DNA from: Branchiostoma floridae
Taxonomy: Eukaryota; Chordata; Leptocardii; Amphioxiformes; Branchiostomatidae
Direction: 5' to 3'
DNA length: 64,000 bases
Assembly: GCF_000003815.2 (NCBI RefSeq)
Contig: NC_049986.1
Location: forward strand, 18,223,049-18,287,048
In this document: piece by piece, positions 45,251-62,300 of the stretch
How positions within the stretch are numbered: the stretch's first letter is position 1
Layout of the letters: each line of letters starts with the position of its first letter
Position numbers and translations under genes: made by a program
The notes under the pieces: model-generated
Told to the model about the DNA's origin: nothing
Databases searched by the model: none
What the model saw: the letters and a program-made list of their open reading frames with translations, nothing else

Positions 45251-46262
45251 GCTGCATTATGAGTGGCAGGTGTCAATCTATCAAACTACAGCCAGGAGGT
45301 ACCCTGTGAAGGTAGACATAAAGAAAATAACTAGAGTAGAGTACTTTCATTTGTAGCTTGGGAAAATGACAGCTCAGAGACTGTCTTTCTCAAGAATCTC
45401 AAGAGTAGAGTACTTTATTAGTATTTTATTTAGATCTGGTACAGACCAGGTACCTACATAGGAGTTTCAGGCGGTAGTTTGCGCTGCTCATCTATTCAAT
45501 TGGCAACTTGCGTAAGTACAATACAGGTAACTGTTTTATCATGAAATCTCCCAAAATTGACATGTCACAAACTGAAGTCCTTGCTGAAATCAAGGAGGTT
45601 TTATCACTTAATAAAACCTCCTTACCAAAATGCACTTACTAGTAGTACTTTAATACAGTTACTAATGTATCTCTTCTTCTTTAAAAATCTTAATACACCA
45701 CACCCCTCATCATGTTAAGTTTAAAGACACTTGTTTTCGTTTGGAAAAAAAATGTATTTTTACCAGCATAAAGGTTACTAAAATTTATTAGTAGAGATCA
45801 TCCCAGCCATACGATGGTGTTACCAGGACACCTAAGAGTGTGCGGCAATATAGAGAGCAAACATCATCAGGCGAATGACAAATAACTTCCCCAAACCAGT
45901 TAAACAATTCACCGACAGTTTGAAAAGTTGGCGACAGGGAATTTAAACATACGGATGAGCTTGGTAACGCACAGACAAGACCAACATGATTTTCGGATCA
46001 ATTAAGTACTTTGCACGAAAGTGAAAGTAATCATTTCAGACAGAGTGACTTAAAGCTTACCAGTGTCCGTTATACACCTGTTGTGTGCGTTATTACTTGT
46101 CTATTCGCACCTGCCGACGCGGTGAGAACAAAGTATAATTTAGTACTTTCGAAGCTTTCCAGACTTTTACAGCTTGTTCCCGACACCCTTTCTTTGGGTT
46201 TTAAAGATTCTCTAGACAAATTAGACTAGTAGGTATAGATGAGCGCTGCTCTGTGTACTTAC

Positions 46263-46896
46263 CTGACAAGAATCACATTGAAAGTGGCTTATTTTAGTGG
46301 AGAAATTCCTAAAAATTCGTCAGGTGAGACAAAAACACAAACAGCACGCCGCCATGTTTGTGGACGTTGAGAAACCGCCGCGAGATTTGATTGGGCTAAT
46401 TATGGTCACGTGACAAATTTGGGTAGTCCCAAAATGGGAAATACTGAAGGGGTGTTCATTGAAATGGTCTTTTTTAGCTGAAAACATTTTTGCTATTTTG
46501 AATGGAGATTCACAAGGGAGATTTAGTGAACAAGAAAAGGGAATCGATTTTTATGAGCTGGCAAAGGGAATTTGAAGCTAACAAAATATCTAATTGAAAA
46601 TGTGGTTTCTGAAGGTTGAGGCTATTCAATGTAATTTCTATACTTGCAAATAAATACGTATAGGTTAACTATTCATTGGACATTTGGCATAATGTCATAA
46701 AATACAGTTTCACAAATTTCAATATATCAGAAAAGTTCAGATATGTAACCCCCTGGACGTCTTGGATCAGTCTTCATCCGGGTGATTTGGGAAGGTTTGC
46801 GCCTGCGCACTAATGTTCGGCCTTTTCCGATGATATTTCGTCGGCCCCTAGCCGAGGCTATCTGAGGTCCTACGGACACGGGCTTATCCAGCCATA
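46263..46896. promoter_or_regulatory. Bidirectional promoter between CCDC18 and RPL5
   Basis: The CCDC18 non-coding first exon (about 46370-46263, donor CAG|GTAAGT) and the RPL5 first exon diverge from this region. Visible elements: a YY1-like AAACATGGCGGC on the minus strand at about 46359-46348; an inverted CCAAT box near 46390; an E-box palindrome GTCACGTGAC at 46405-46414; and a pyrimidine initiator CCTTTTCC at 46821-46828 for RPL5, the TCT/TOP type used by ribosomal protein genes. The minus-strand YY1-like ATG also opens an 11-codon upstream frame in the CCDC18 leader. Confidence 0.7.
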
Positions 46897-51896
<5,000 letters not shown>

Positions 51897-51973
51897 GCAA
51901 ACCCACCTGACCTGCCAACACAACAACCTGGCCTGGACGTGGAGAAATAATGTACATGAAATATACAAAAAAA

Positions 51974-51979
51974 AATAAA
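51974..51979 (+). terminator. Poly(A) signal AATAAA (RPL5)
   Basis: 78 bases after the RPL5 stop codon, preceded by an A-run; the short 3' UTR is usual for ribosomal protein mRNAs. Confidence 0.8.
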
Positions 51980-52009
51980 TGCCCTCTCTCTAACCATGGC
52001 TGGCTCCAA

Positions 52010-53040
52010 ATGCTTTTTTTGGGTGAAGTTATTTTGAGCGTGCAATGTAGAGAATGTCAGTGAAGAAATTGAGAACAGTTGTTTGTGTTACCATTAACTG
52101 CAGCTTGTACACCTTTGGACACGGACATACCTATACTGTGTTTCATTTTACACAACTATCATCAGTATGAAATCATCATAATAATATAGGGACAATGACC
52201 CGCCCAGAGGTGTATAGACTGTCATAGGTGATGGTGGGTTCCTTAACTACCAAATCAAGGAGTGACTGACCCTGTCTTAGCCCTTATGACACTATATACA
52301 GGCTTTCATTGTCATTGATGCCATACTAATTATAATTTGAATCTTCCGACACCCATGTTGAATTAATTGCATTAACCACATCTTCGTGTGGTTAACAGAT
52401 GTACACTAATCTAACATGGCGCAGATGACGTTAAATGAAAAGCCTGTATACTGAAGGGAAGTGGGTAATTAACATAAACATCATACATAACTACATATCA
52501 AACAAACAATAAGTTGAGACAGGTCCTGGATAACACGCCTTGTCGCTTTTGTCTAATTGTATGTGGTGTTAAAAGTAACAGACCCAGTTGGCTATCCAGA
52601 TCTTTTATCTATCTAGATATAGCCGGAGTGTCATACCAGTTACTAGTAGTAGTGGGAGTCCTAGCCTGATGAACTAACTTGGTCACAGTCTGGACCAATC
52701 TTACAAAGTTTTGGGAACAAGGAATCTAGCATTGAAGTATGAAGTACAACTCAAAAGGTACAATGCTGTATGAAATTTCAAGAGCCTGGTAAGATTGCAC
52801 ATCACTGTTTAAAGCTCCAGGTGGGTACCTTTAACGACCTGATACTACAAGAGAAGACTCAGTACTAAGTAGTATGTGGATGTAGCCATTAGTTTGCCTG
52901 ACCCTCAATTACACAATCGAGCCAAACCACACTTCCAATACTCCAAGTATCTTACTACAATCTTCCAATTGGCCAACCTTTTTGTGTTTCCGTTTACATT
53001 GAGGCAATGTATAATTGAAGCGTTGGACCAAGCTGGAAGA
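52010..53040. other. Intergenic, nothing recognised
   Basis: Between RPL5 and the first MetE-like gene. No coding similarity, RNA gene or clear repeat was seen, apart from weakly mirrored words (AAGCCTGTATAC near 52440 and TATATACAGGC near 52293) that might be an eroded fold-back. Confidence 0.5.
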
Positions 53041-53045
53041 CATTC

Positions 53046-56000
53046 TTAACTTTCCTGGAACGTCTTGGCAGCAGCGACCATGTTCTTGAGCTTGTCCCTG
53101 AGAACGTGCCTGGGCAGGAAGCCCAGCCCACAGTCGGGGGCCAGCACCAGTCTGCTGGGCGGCAGGAAGCGCAGGGCCTCCCGAACCCGGCCCCGGATCT
53201 CCTCCACGGTCTCCACCCTGCTGCGGGCGATGGCCACCACTCCCAGCACCACCGTGGTGCGGCGGAACTGGGACAGGAACGACAGGTCCGTATGGCAGTG
53301 GGCGTCTTCTATGGAGACTGGGAGGTCGGATACAAAAAAAAGTGGCAAACTTTAGTCATTACAAATATGGTAAACTTCAATCATTACAAAGGCGGACAAA
53401 AAGAATACCTGAAAAAGCAGGAATGACAGGTCGGTGGGGCAGTGGGCATCTTCTATGGAGACTGGGAGGGAGGATACAAACATGGCAAACTTCAATAGGA
53501 ATGTGGTAAACATCAATCATCACAAATAAGGCATCTATGGAAACCGGAGGTAGAGGACAAATATGGCAAGGTTCAATCCTCAAATAAAGCAATCATCTAC
53601 TCTCCAACTTAGTGCAAGAAGAGTTCACTTAAGCTCGTTTGCCTGGTGGTCAAAAAGAAAACCAAACAATACCGGTAGAAATCCCCATTAACGGGTTAAA
53701 GGGATGTCATAAACAACCTGAGCCTTGCCTGTCTGACAAAAAGGAAGCCCGACAAAATGTCGAATACCAGTCTGCTGCATCCAGAAACGGGAATTTTTTG
53801 TCTTCCTTAACAAATGGAAAATGAATGTGATGGTTCAACAGAAGAAAAATACATGTACTATGAAAAGAAAAATACTAAGAACCCTACGTCTGTCGAAGCC
53901 AGCACTGTCCAGTTTGTCTGCCAACCTGCCATACAGCGATCTGTCTGCCTTTAGGTAGTCTTCTTGGTCCTTTGGAAAGAAAAACATAAAGTAAGAAAGT
54001 AACCGAGTTGATACTACTTCAAATTTGGCTTTGACTGACAGCCTGATAGTGCCCCTGGGAAAGAAACTCAATGCAAAATTCACTTCACTTAGGTACAAAT
54101 GAGTACATGTACCTAGCTTCAATTGGAACAACCCTCGGATGTGGAACATGGTGAGGAGAGCCACACCTTAAGCATATGAAAGAACCCAGCACGCTTATCG
54201 AAAGAGAAGGAGCCCTTCCATGTGTGAGTGGATCAATATAGCTGTATGTCCAGTTATGCAGCTTGTACTCCTTAGTACAAACCTGGTGTGTTACACTGGT
54301 TTCCATTATGAAATACCAACAAAGAAAACTACTGGAAGCTTTATATACCTTTGCCCATCTTATAGATGTGCCTATGCTTACCAAGTAAAGTGGATATCCA
54401 CAGCAAGCATGTACAGACTTTGTCACTTCTGGGGGAAGACCCTAAAATGTGCACAAGAAAATAGCATAAGGAAAGGGAAGATCATTTTCAAACTGCATAA
54501 CTTGCATGTTAATGATGAACAGAACATTCTGGTAATTCTTGAAACTGAAAAAACAAAACGAGTTCAGAGACCTCATACCTGCATGAGACCTCATACCTGC
54601 ATAAAATATCAATTCTTTTTGTAAGTGTCTTCTTTTATCTTCCCTCGTTGATAATGCAAATGCATTGGACGTTACAAGTCAACGTGTTGCAGGCCGAACC
54701 CGCGCTGCAGGCCGAACCCGCGCTGCAGGCCGAACCCGCGCTGCAGGCCGAACCCGCGCTGCAGGCCGAACCCGCGCTGCAGGCCGAACCCGCGCTGCAG
54801 GCCGAACCCGCGCTGCAGGCCGAACCCGCGCTGCAGGCCGAACCCGTGTTGCAGATTCCTTTAGGCAATTGGATTTTACCGAGCAAACCAACCAACCCAC
54901 CCCTTTTATTTCCAACATAGAAAATGCTCTCGGTGCCTTTACATGCTTTTTGTGGTACATTTCATGATAGAAGAAACTTTTTTAATGATGAAAACTATAG
55001 ATTTTAGCCAGTTCATTTAGAAAAGAACAAAATTTCGTTTGCCTTTCAAACATATGATTTATTTTGACAACAGTCAGTCCTCTTGATTGACAACAGTCAG
55101 TTCAATGAAGCAACACTGCATAAATTATTCTAATCTTCAGAATCACAACATGAGGATGAAAAGGTACTACAGGAAACTGCACAACACCAGGAGGCCCAAA
55201 ATCAAACCTGAGCTTCAGGCATGACCACCACCACGAACCCATGTACCAAAAATCATTGCAATCTCAAGATTGATTCTGGAGATGTAGCACCGGATACGCC
55301 CCTTCCAAACACTCCCATGCTACTGAAAACTATACCTACATTTCATGCATGATACATGTAACGTTACATGTAGTAGGGTATTGATAATACTGTATTAGTG
55401 TATGTACAAATTGATTACCTCATTTTCACAGATACATTCCTTTACTAGCCCCTGAGTTACCGAACCGCACTCACCTCAAAGCACCTTGAAACATGTTCTA
55501 TCCCATACTCCTCAGCTATCTCTGGTTCCCGCATCATGACGGGCTCGTCGATCTGGATGTATTTACACCCTGCGTCCGCCAGGGCGCGCACCTCTCGGTT
55601 GATCACCAACACCAGGGCTTCGCTTAGATCGCGGCGGTCTTTGTAGAAACGGTCTGCAAAATACAACAAGTCTGACCTTTCACATGCCACTGCATGTAAC
55701 TATTAACTGAAGTAATCAGTGAAATTAATAATTTCATTGGGTTGGAAGATACGGATTCTTTGTTCACAACCATAATAAGTTATGTACAATCATTTCGTTA
55801 TCCTGTAAACTTGAAATTGTACAGTCACAAATGATTTAGAATGAGAATGCTACAGTGTTGATACATTTTCATGTATCTCCGAGGCAGCAAGGAAAGAAAG
55901 ATTGGGGAAAGGAAAAAAGGAACTGCTAAGAATGGTTAAACATAAAGAATACGATTAACACATCAGTGCAAACTCGAGGTGCCAGCTCTTATTTCTTATT

Positions 56001-58000
56001 GTTAACAATCTTAAAGTCAGCATCTGCGGTATACAAAAAGGTTGACCTTATACATACCAAAGGCGTAACCTAGACATAGCTATAAACTTTAATTGGTGTA
56101 TGATTTCATCAGATTAGAAAATCAGGGTTCTTAATTCAGGATCAAAACCGACGTTTCTGTGCTCGTCTGTCATCTTCCTCGTGGCAATAGATACTGTCCA
56201 ACATTGTCGGCTACCTAAGAATAGCGGTCCCAAACGTGAGAGAGTGTGTATGGGAATCTGATTCGGGTGGGGAAGTAAAAGGCCGTGGAAGGAGGGGGAT
56301 GGGCTACCGTCCAATACCGTCAAACAACCGACTGATCATATAGTCTCAAAAAGTCTATGGGACGCACACCTCACCTATTCCGGGGGCTACATGTTAGAAT
56401 ACATTTTCCCTACCTTACTGTGGGATGTACATCGTACATGTATGTAGATTACGTTTCATGTAAGTAGCTTACTTTTCATGTATGTAGATTACTTTTCATG
56501 TATGTAGCTTACTTTTAGTGGTCCCTATGATGGTCATGGGCCCAGGTACGGTGATCTTGACCGGGTGCTCGGTTAGCGCCTGAGACGCCTTCCACTCGTC
56601 TACAACAAACGGGCTGTCGTCCCGTGGTTTGACTTCTGACACCACGGTAGGGAAGAATCCAGTGCAAGCGCCGTTCCGATACGTCACTTTCTCCAACTCC
56701 TCAAAACTGAAGCCGTCCAACTGACGACTGGGGAAGGAAAACAATTCTTCAGTTTCGTAACTTGAAAAGAGTACAAGATGAAGTCCACTGAATAATGTAG
56801 ATCGAAGTTTAGATTGTAACAATAGAACTTTTCTTTTCAAACCTATCATAAGAAAGTTACCTCCATTTGAATCTGAATTTTAGATATGTATTATTAGTGC
56901 TGAAAAACGTTTCTTATGCGTTTTGACCAAGTACGGACGGTTATGTTAGTAGTATCAGTAGCCCAGTCAGTGACTTTCATATCTGTATACCTGTACTTAG
57001 CCCGATGGGTATGAATGTACATTTAGGCTATTCATAATATTCGCACCTCTCGAAAGATTACACTAAAAAAACTACCAATATGCCGCAGAGATGATTTTTG
57101 TGCTCATTGCCTGAAAATGCCACATTTGGTTGAAAGATCAATGATTGAGATAACCCATGTCAAGTCAAACCAACGATGACATTTTGTATCACATACCAGA
57201 AATGGTAGACATAGTTTTCTCTCCGCAGTTCCCCGTCCGTGATCACGTCGATCCCGATGTCCACCTGTTCTTGGATCACCTCCCGGATCGCACGTGTGAT
57301 CTGTTTCTCAAGCTCTGAAGAGTTGTGGTAGTAATCATGGTGTAAAGCTGTGTAGTGCTGTCATTCACATTCTAAACACTGCCTGGCTTTTGTTTGAGTT
57401 GATCAAGATCCATAATTAGCTGAACAATATAATATGTGCAGCTACTCTGTGATCCTTATAAATATATATAGAGAGAAATACACAACTGTACAAAAATACA
57501 TGACACACAGCATAATGATGTACAGAATGTACATACATGTATACATGTACCATGATTCTCGCGATTTTACGTTCTGAAGTGATTGGTCATCAGTATCGAT
57601 CCTGAAGAAGGCAACAGTGGTCGCTGAAAATTTGATCCGTGTGTATTTGTATTGGAAGAAAGTTTAGCTTTGTGCTATGATTACTTTGATTAACTTTTAC
57701 TATGATTACTTTGTACTATGGCTACTTTGTACTATGGCTACTTTGTATTATGATTATCACAGCCAATATCCTTAGAGTATCTTTTATATAAATACGTGTA
57801 GGTGTGCTAGTGATATGTTCTGTTGACATGGACAATGTGTGCCCAAATCTGAATCTACCTTCCTTGTCAGCTGCCCTTTGGAAGTCGTTGAAGTCAGCCG
57901 GAGTGTACTTGTAGCCTTTGGCCAGGTTAGCGTCTGTGAACCAGTCCGGAATCCGGAGGTAGTCCGGCTTAGGGTAGCTGCCGACCACGGTTGTCAACAT
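53046..58000 (-). CDS. Core MetE-like methyltransferase, copy A (7 exons, 355 aa)
   Basis: Exons in transcript order: 58000-57859, 57314-57197, 56727-56513, 55653-55475, 54441-54382, 53969-53888, 53317-53046; total 1,068 bases, phase-consistent. It starts MLTTVVGSYPKPDYLR and has GIDVITDGELRRENY, GPMTIIG, YIQIDEPVMMREPE, VHACCGYP, SIEDAHCHTDLS and LAPDCGLGF, the hallmarks of the C-terminal half of cobalamin-independent methionine synthase (COG0620). The four zinc ligands of MetE seem present: H229 and C231 (HAC), E269 (IED), C328 (PDC). The N-terminal MetE half is absent, so length matches archaeal/bacterial core-MetE proteins, not the plant or fungal enzyme of about 760 aa. The family moves a methyl group to a thiol such as homocysteine; donor and acceptor here are unknown. 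ATG chosen because it matches the family start; no upstream ATG is in frame nearby. Confidence 0.9.
53424..53565 (-). pseudogene. Upstream partial copies of the last exon of MetE copy A
   Basis: At 53424-53470 the minus strand repeats CTCCCTCCCAG and SIEDAHCPTDLSFL before diverging; a weaker third echo (ATCTATGGAAACCGGAGGTA) is at about 53530-53555. They lie 5' of the real exon (53317-53046), and the intervening intron words (GGCAAACTTCAAT) are also repeated with a period of about 70-140. Confidence 0.75.
54687..54850. repeat. 18-bp minisatellite, nine units
   Basis: GCAGGCCGAACCCGCGCT repeats from 54689 with starts every 18 bases to 54833. The nine copies are identical apart from the edges. 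Because 18 is a multiple of 3, open frames with ALQAEP-type repeats appear on both strands; they are not genes. It lies in the intron between the fourth and fifth exons of MetE copy A. Confidence 0.97.
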
Positions 58001-59188
58001 TTTGGGTTGAGGCAAGTTGCAGATCGGGTGCAAGTTAAGGATACCGACCTCAATAAGAAAGAAACGCCGCGGCGAGGCAGTCCAAAGTTCTGTTTATTTT
58101 ACTTTCTAGCTATGGTTGTGCTCTCTGACCTGAATGGTCAATACGAACCAGTCATCGGTCAAATTTACTTTAAAGTTAGTGCAAATTAAAGATGAGGTAC
58201 TTTGAATACGCAACTAGAGTCGTAGGCGGGTGAAAAAGGGTAACGAAAAAAGGACTGTTCTAGAAATTTACATTGTTGTCATTTTAGAATCCCCTGGCTA
58301 AGTCTGTGGGTTAGTTTTACTGAAGTGATCATATCGGAATAGGTAACGTAACATTTACTTAATTACGTTCCCTAATTACGTAAAATTTACTTATTTACGG
58401 CCCTTCTGTGACAAGTAGAAAAAAGACACAATCGCGTTTCATGTATATTTTATTACTGGAATACAAATAAAAAGTTTTAAAAACCCGTAAAAGTAATACA
58501 TGTAGTAAACTATCTAAAGGAATTCCAATTTCACATTCAATACTTTGAAAAAAAATTCAAAACTTTTGTGGCCTGGATATGGTTTCATTCAAAATAATTC
58601 AGACTTATTTCAAATATTATTGAAAAATCTCGGTGAAGTTGAATGGAATCTATTATGGAATGAATATGATTCAGCACTCGAATGAAAGTTAACCTGTGAC
58701 TGTAATCAAGATAATAAAGTTACATGTTATATCCGTACACAAAATAAACAAGCGCTTACAAACAATCTTTCGACCAGTCCTATGATCCGACGACTACGTC
58801 AGTCGACCCGAGCGAAAGTGTGACGTCAGGACCGGGTCAAGGGTACTCGGCAGTTGGTATCGGCCCCCGTCTTTGTTGAGGGATGGCCGAGTGACGTTGG
58901 TTTGCAAAAGGACGTCGACCAGAAGACGGGTCGAAAGCTTGTTGGTAAGCATTTAGTTTGCACGGTGTAGTTTTAGGGCGGAAATGGCGTGTAATAGGTC
59001 TATTTCTCGGTGCATACATTCATCACAGTAGTTCGCTTTAAACATTTAAAAAAATTCTCTTACAGTGAGGCATTTGGCACTGGTAGTTCTGATTCTGCCT
59101 CTATGTTATCATTCTGACGGAACGTTATCTATTCCATCTTTATTCCCTATCATAAAGCGATCTTAAATTATCTTCCTTTAATCTACAA
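58001..59188. other. Intergenic between MetE copies; promoter side of copy A
   Basis: AT-rich, no coding similarity found. It should hold the promoter and 5' UTR of copy A and the 3' end of copy B: a minus-strand AATAAA at 59144-59139 would end copy B's transcript. No TATA box was assigned with confidence. Confidence 0.45.
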
Positions 59189-59336
59189 GCAGATCCTATG
59201 GTAGCATAACATAGTATCAAAAGCTGGCAAAGGAGTATAGCCGGCCTAGGAGTGTTCGGTTGGCAATGAACACCCCTAGGCCGGCAACGCTCCTTTGCCA
59301 GCTTCTGATACTATCTTATGCTACCGTAGGATCTGC
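59189..59336. mobile_element. Fold-back MITE with arms of about 65 bases
   Basis: GCAGATCCTATGGTAGCATA at the left is mirrored by TATGCTACCGTAGGATCTGC at the right. The mirroring continues inward (ATAGTATC/GATACTAT, GCTGGCAAAGGAG, GGCCTAGG), leaving a loop of about 15 bases. It starts 19 bases after the stop codon of MetE copy B, so it is probably part of that 3' UTR and would make a long RNA hairpin. Confidence 0.9.
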
Positions 59337-59355
59337 TAGGAGATTATCTGCCTTA

Positions 59356-62300
59356 TCAGTTCTCCGGAAATGTTTGTGCAGCTGCGACCAAGTTCTTGAG
59401 CTTGTCCCTGAGAACGTCCCTGGGCAGGAAGCCCAGCCCACAGTCGGGGGCCAGCACCAGTCTGCTGGGCGGCAGGAAGCGCAGGGCCTCCCGAACCCGT
59501 CCGCGGATCTCCTCCACGGTCTCCACCCTGCTGCGGGCGATGGCCACCACTCCAAGCACCACCGTGGTGCGGCGGAACTGGGACAGGAACGACAGGTCGG
59601 TATGGCAGTGGGCGTCCTCTAAGGAAACTGGAGGGCAAGAGAAAGATCGGAGTTACGGCTTTGTCGAACAAGCCATTGCGGAGCCGTGTGGCGTAACGGC
59701 AGAGTATTCAGCTCAGGACCAAGTGGTCCCGAGTTCGAATCCTGTCATGTCACCGATGTGCCCCTGGGAAAGGTACTTTGGACGGCCTTCCTCACTCTAC
59801 TCAGGTGTGAAAATGTGTACCTGACTTCGGTTGGGGACGTAAAAGGCGGTGGAAGGAGCGGATTGGGCTCAGCTTCCAATACCTAGACAATGTGTGAATA
59901 ACAACTGTCTGAAATTTCTATGGAACAACCTTTACCTTTTGTTTGTCCTTTGTAATAAGGTATACCAACTTGAGTGTGGTGACACAGTGTTCTGGTCTGT
60001 CTTGAATAAAAAAGCCATATAGTTTTATCAAAGGCTTAAACAGACTTGACTACGGACCTAACATTGTAGAGGTTCCGTATGGCATAGTCTAGATCTATAC
60101 GATTATACTGTCTATTTCGTTACGGAATAAATGTTTTAAAAGTCTATCAAAATCTATTTCATTCCCATCTTGCAATGAGGCGAGGCTTTGCGAGACAAAG
60201 TTGAACCAAGGAGGTAAAAATGGCACATCTCTAAAAGTCAAACACATAGATCACGATATCGACTACATGTAAACGCCTTCATGTGAAGTTTGGATAACAA
60301 AGTTGAACTTCGGTCGAAGTCGACGTTATCTAGTTTTGTTACCAGTCGATCATACAGGGTTTAAACGCATATCTTTAAGTTAAAACATACTATTCTTCCA
60401 TATAACAGTCACTCGGAGTTCAAAACTTCAAACACATGGATCACAATGAATATCGACTACATGTATACGACTTTTTGTGACGTTTGGATAACAAGGTTGA
60501 TCGTACTTCGGTCGAATCCGGCGTTATCCAGTTTCGTTGCCAGTCGGTCGTACAGGGTCCTGTCGGCCTTCATGTAGTCGGTCTGGTCCTGAAGTAAAGA
60601 AGCAAAAGGTTTTTTTTTAGAAACTTCTGCTCAAAGATAAAATTTCAAAGTTGAAAATTAAAATCTTCTCAAAATCTGCACGTTACCGACTTGTGGAACC
60701 GGAACAAATCTAGTATTCTAGACAGTCCAATTTTGGGTGGTTATACTTGCATTGTACCTGTGTTGCATGCATGTTGATCGATGTATTGATATATTGACAC
60801 CCCTATTTCAGGGATCCTAGCAGCAGTTACTTTCTGAGCAGGCATTTAAGATACATAGTACACGTAGTTGACACGTCCACCAGTTTATAAGTCATTTTGT
60901 ACATCATCCATGATGATCCATGATCCGTGACACTTTTTCTGTCCTCGAGTGGCATCCACTGATTCCAATGACTTACTTACTAGGTATGATGGATACCCAC
61001 AGCAGGCGTGAACGGTCTTGGTGACATCCAATGGAAGACCCTGATGGCAAAGAAGAAGAGAGTAGCAAAAGTTACCGAACAAAAGCTTTTCATTTTCATT
61101 CTTTCGCATCTTTCTTCTTTGACATTGGCATTGACAGTGACATTCTACGACGTTAGAATACGTTTTTCCTATGTTTTATTTCTTTTGTTAGATCGTGTAC
61201 TGTGGCTTACTCGTACTCACGATATTGTAGATTTAGATGGCGTATTACCTCGAAACACCTTGTGACGTGTTCTATCCCATAATCTTCAGCTATTTCTGGG
61301 TTCCGCATCATGACGGGCTCGTCGATCTGGATGTACTTACACCCTGCGTCCGCCAGGGCGCGCACCTCTCGGTTGATCACCCACACCAGGGCCTCGCTCA
61401 GCTCCTTTCGGTCTTTGTAGAAACGGTCTGGAAAAAACAACAACAGAATTTTGTAAACGAAGTGACCGTTTTCTTGTGTCAGTAGATCAGAGGTTTTGCC
61501 TGGAAGACTCCCTGTATTCTTTGTAAATACATGTGTCGAGAAATTAAACTTCCTCTTGTTACAAGCAAGGAGGTTATGCCTCCTTGTTACAAGTAACCAT
61601 ACCACTTTTGACGCACACGTCAAGTATATTATTACGTATATATTTCTATTTTTCGTTTCCACTTACTAGCAGTGGACCCTATGATAGTCATGGGCCCGGG
61701 GATGGTTATCTTGACGGGGTGGTCCGTGAGGGCCTGCGCCGCCTGCCATTCCTCCAGGACGAACGGCTTGTCGTCTCGCGGGCCGACCTCCGACACCACG
61801 GCGGGGACATAGCCTGACCACGCCCCGTTCCGGAAAGTCTCCTTCACTAAGTTATCGAAGTCAAACCCGTTGAGTTGCCGGCTATATTGAAGAAAAAAAT
61901 AGTCAAGCCATTTTAAAACTTAACAACATTACAAATGTGTGTATCAAGCTGACCGAACCTCTCGGACCCTACTAGCCGCAAGAGGACAATCATGTAGCCT
62001 CCACTAGGCTCCGCGGATCGGAGGTCTAATAGTAGAAATTGGACAAATAGAGTCAATAGTACGCTATAGGGAGTCGGCCGGCCAAAGGACTTACTGTAAA
62101 TGCATTTAAGTTCGCGGGGATTTAATTTCGCGGTAGCGGGAAAACGGTTTTAATTTCGCGGTATCGCCATGCACTATAGATCTCTTACTGTTATGGAAAA
62201 ATGTTCGCGGTTTTCGCGGCGGCCGCTTAACCGCGAATATTTAAAACCACCGCGAACATGTCTGCATTTACAGTATTTCCTTACTCTCCAAGTAGAGGTT

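Noticed and set aside
53065-53426. Arginine/glycine-rich plus-strand frames over 53.1-53.4 kb and 59.3-59.8 kb
   Set aside because: Antisense shadows of the GC-rich last exons of the MetE copies.
54635-54967. Repetitive open frames (ALQAEP, AGRTRA, SACSAG types) on both strands
   Set aside because: They are products of an 18-bp tandem repeat in an intron; no start, splice or homology support.
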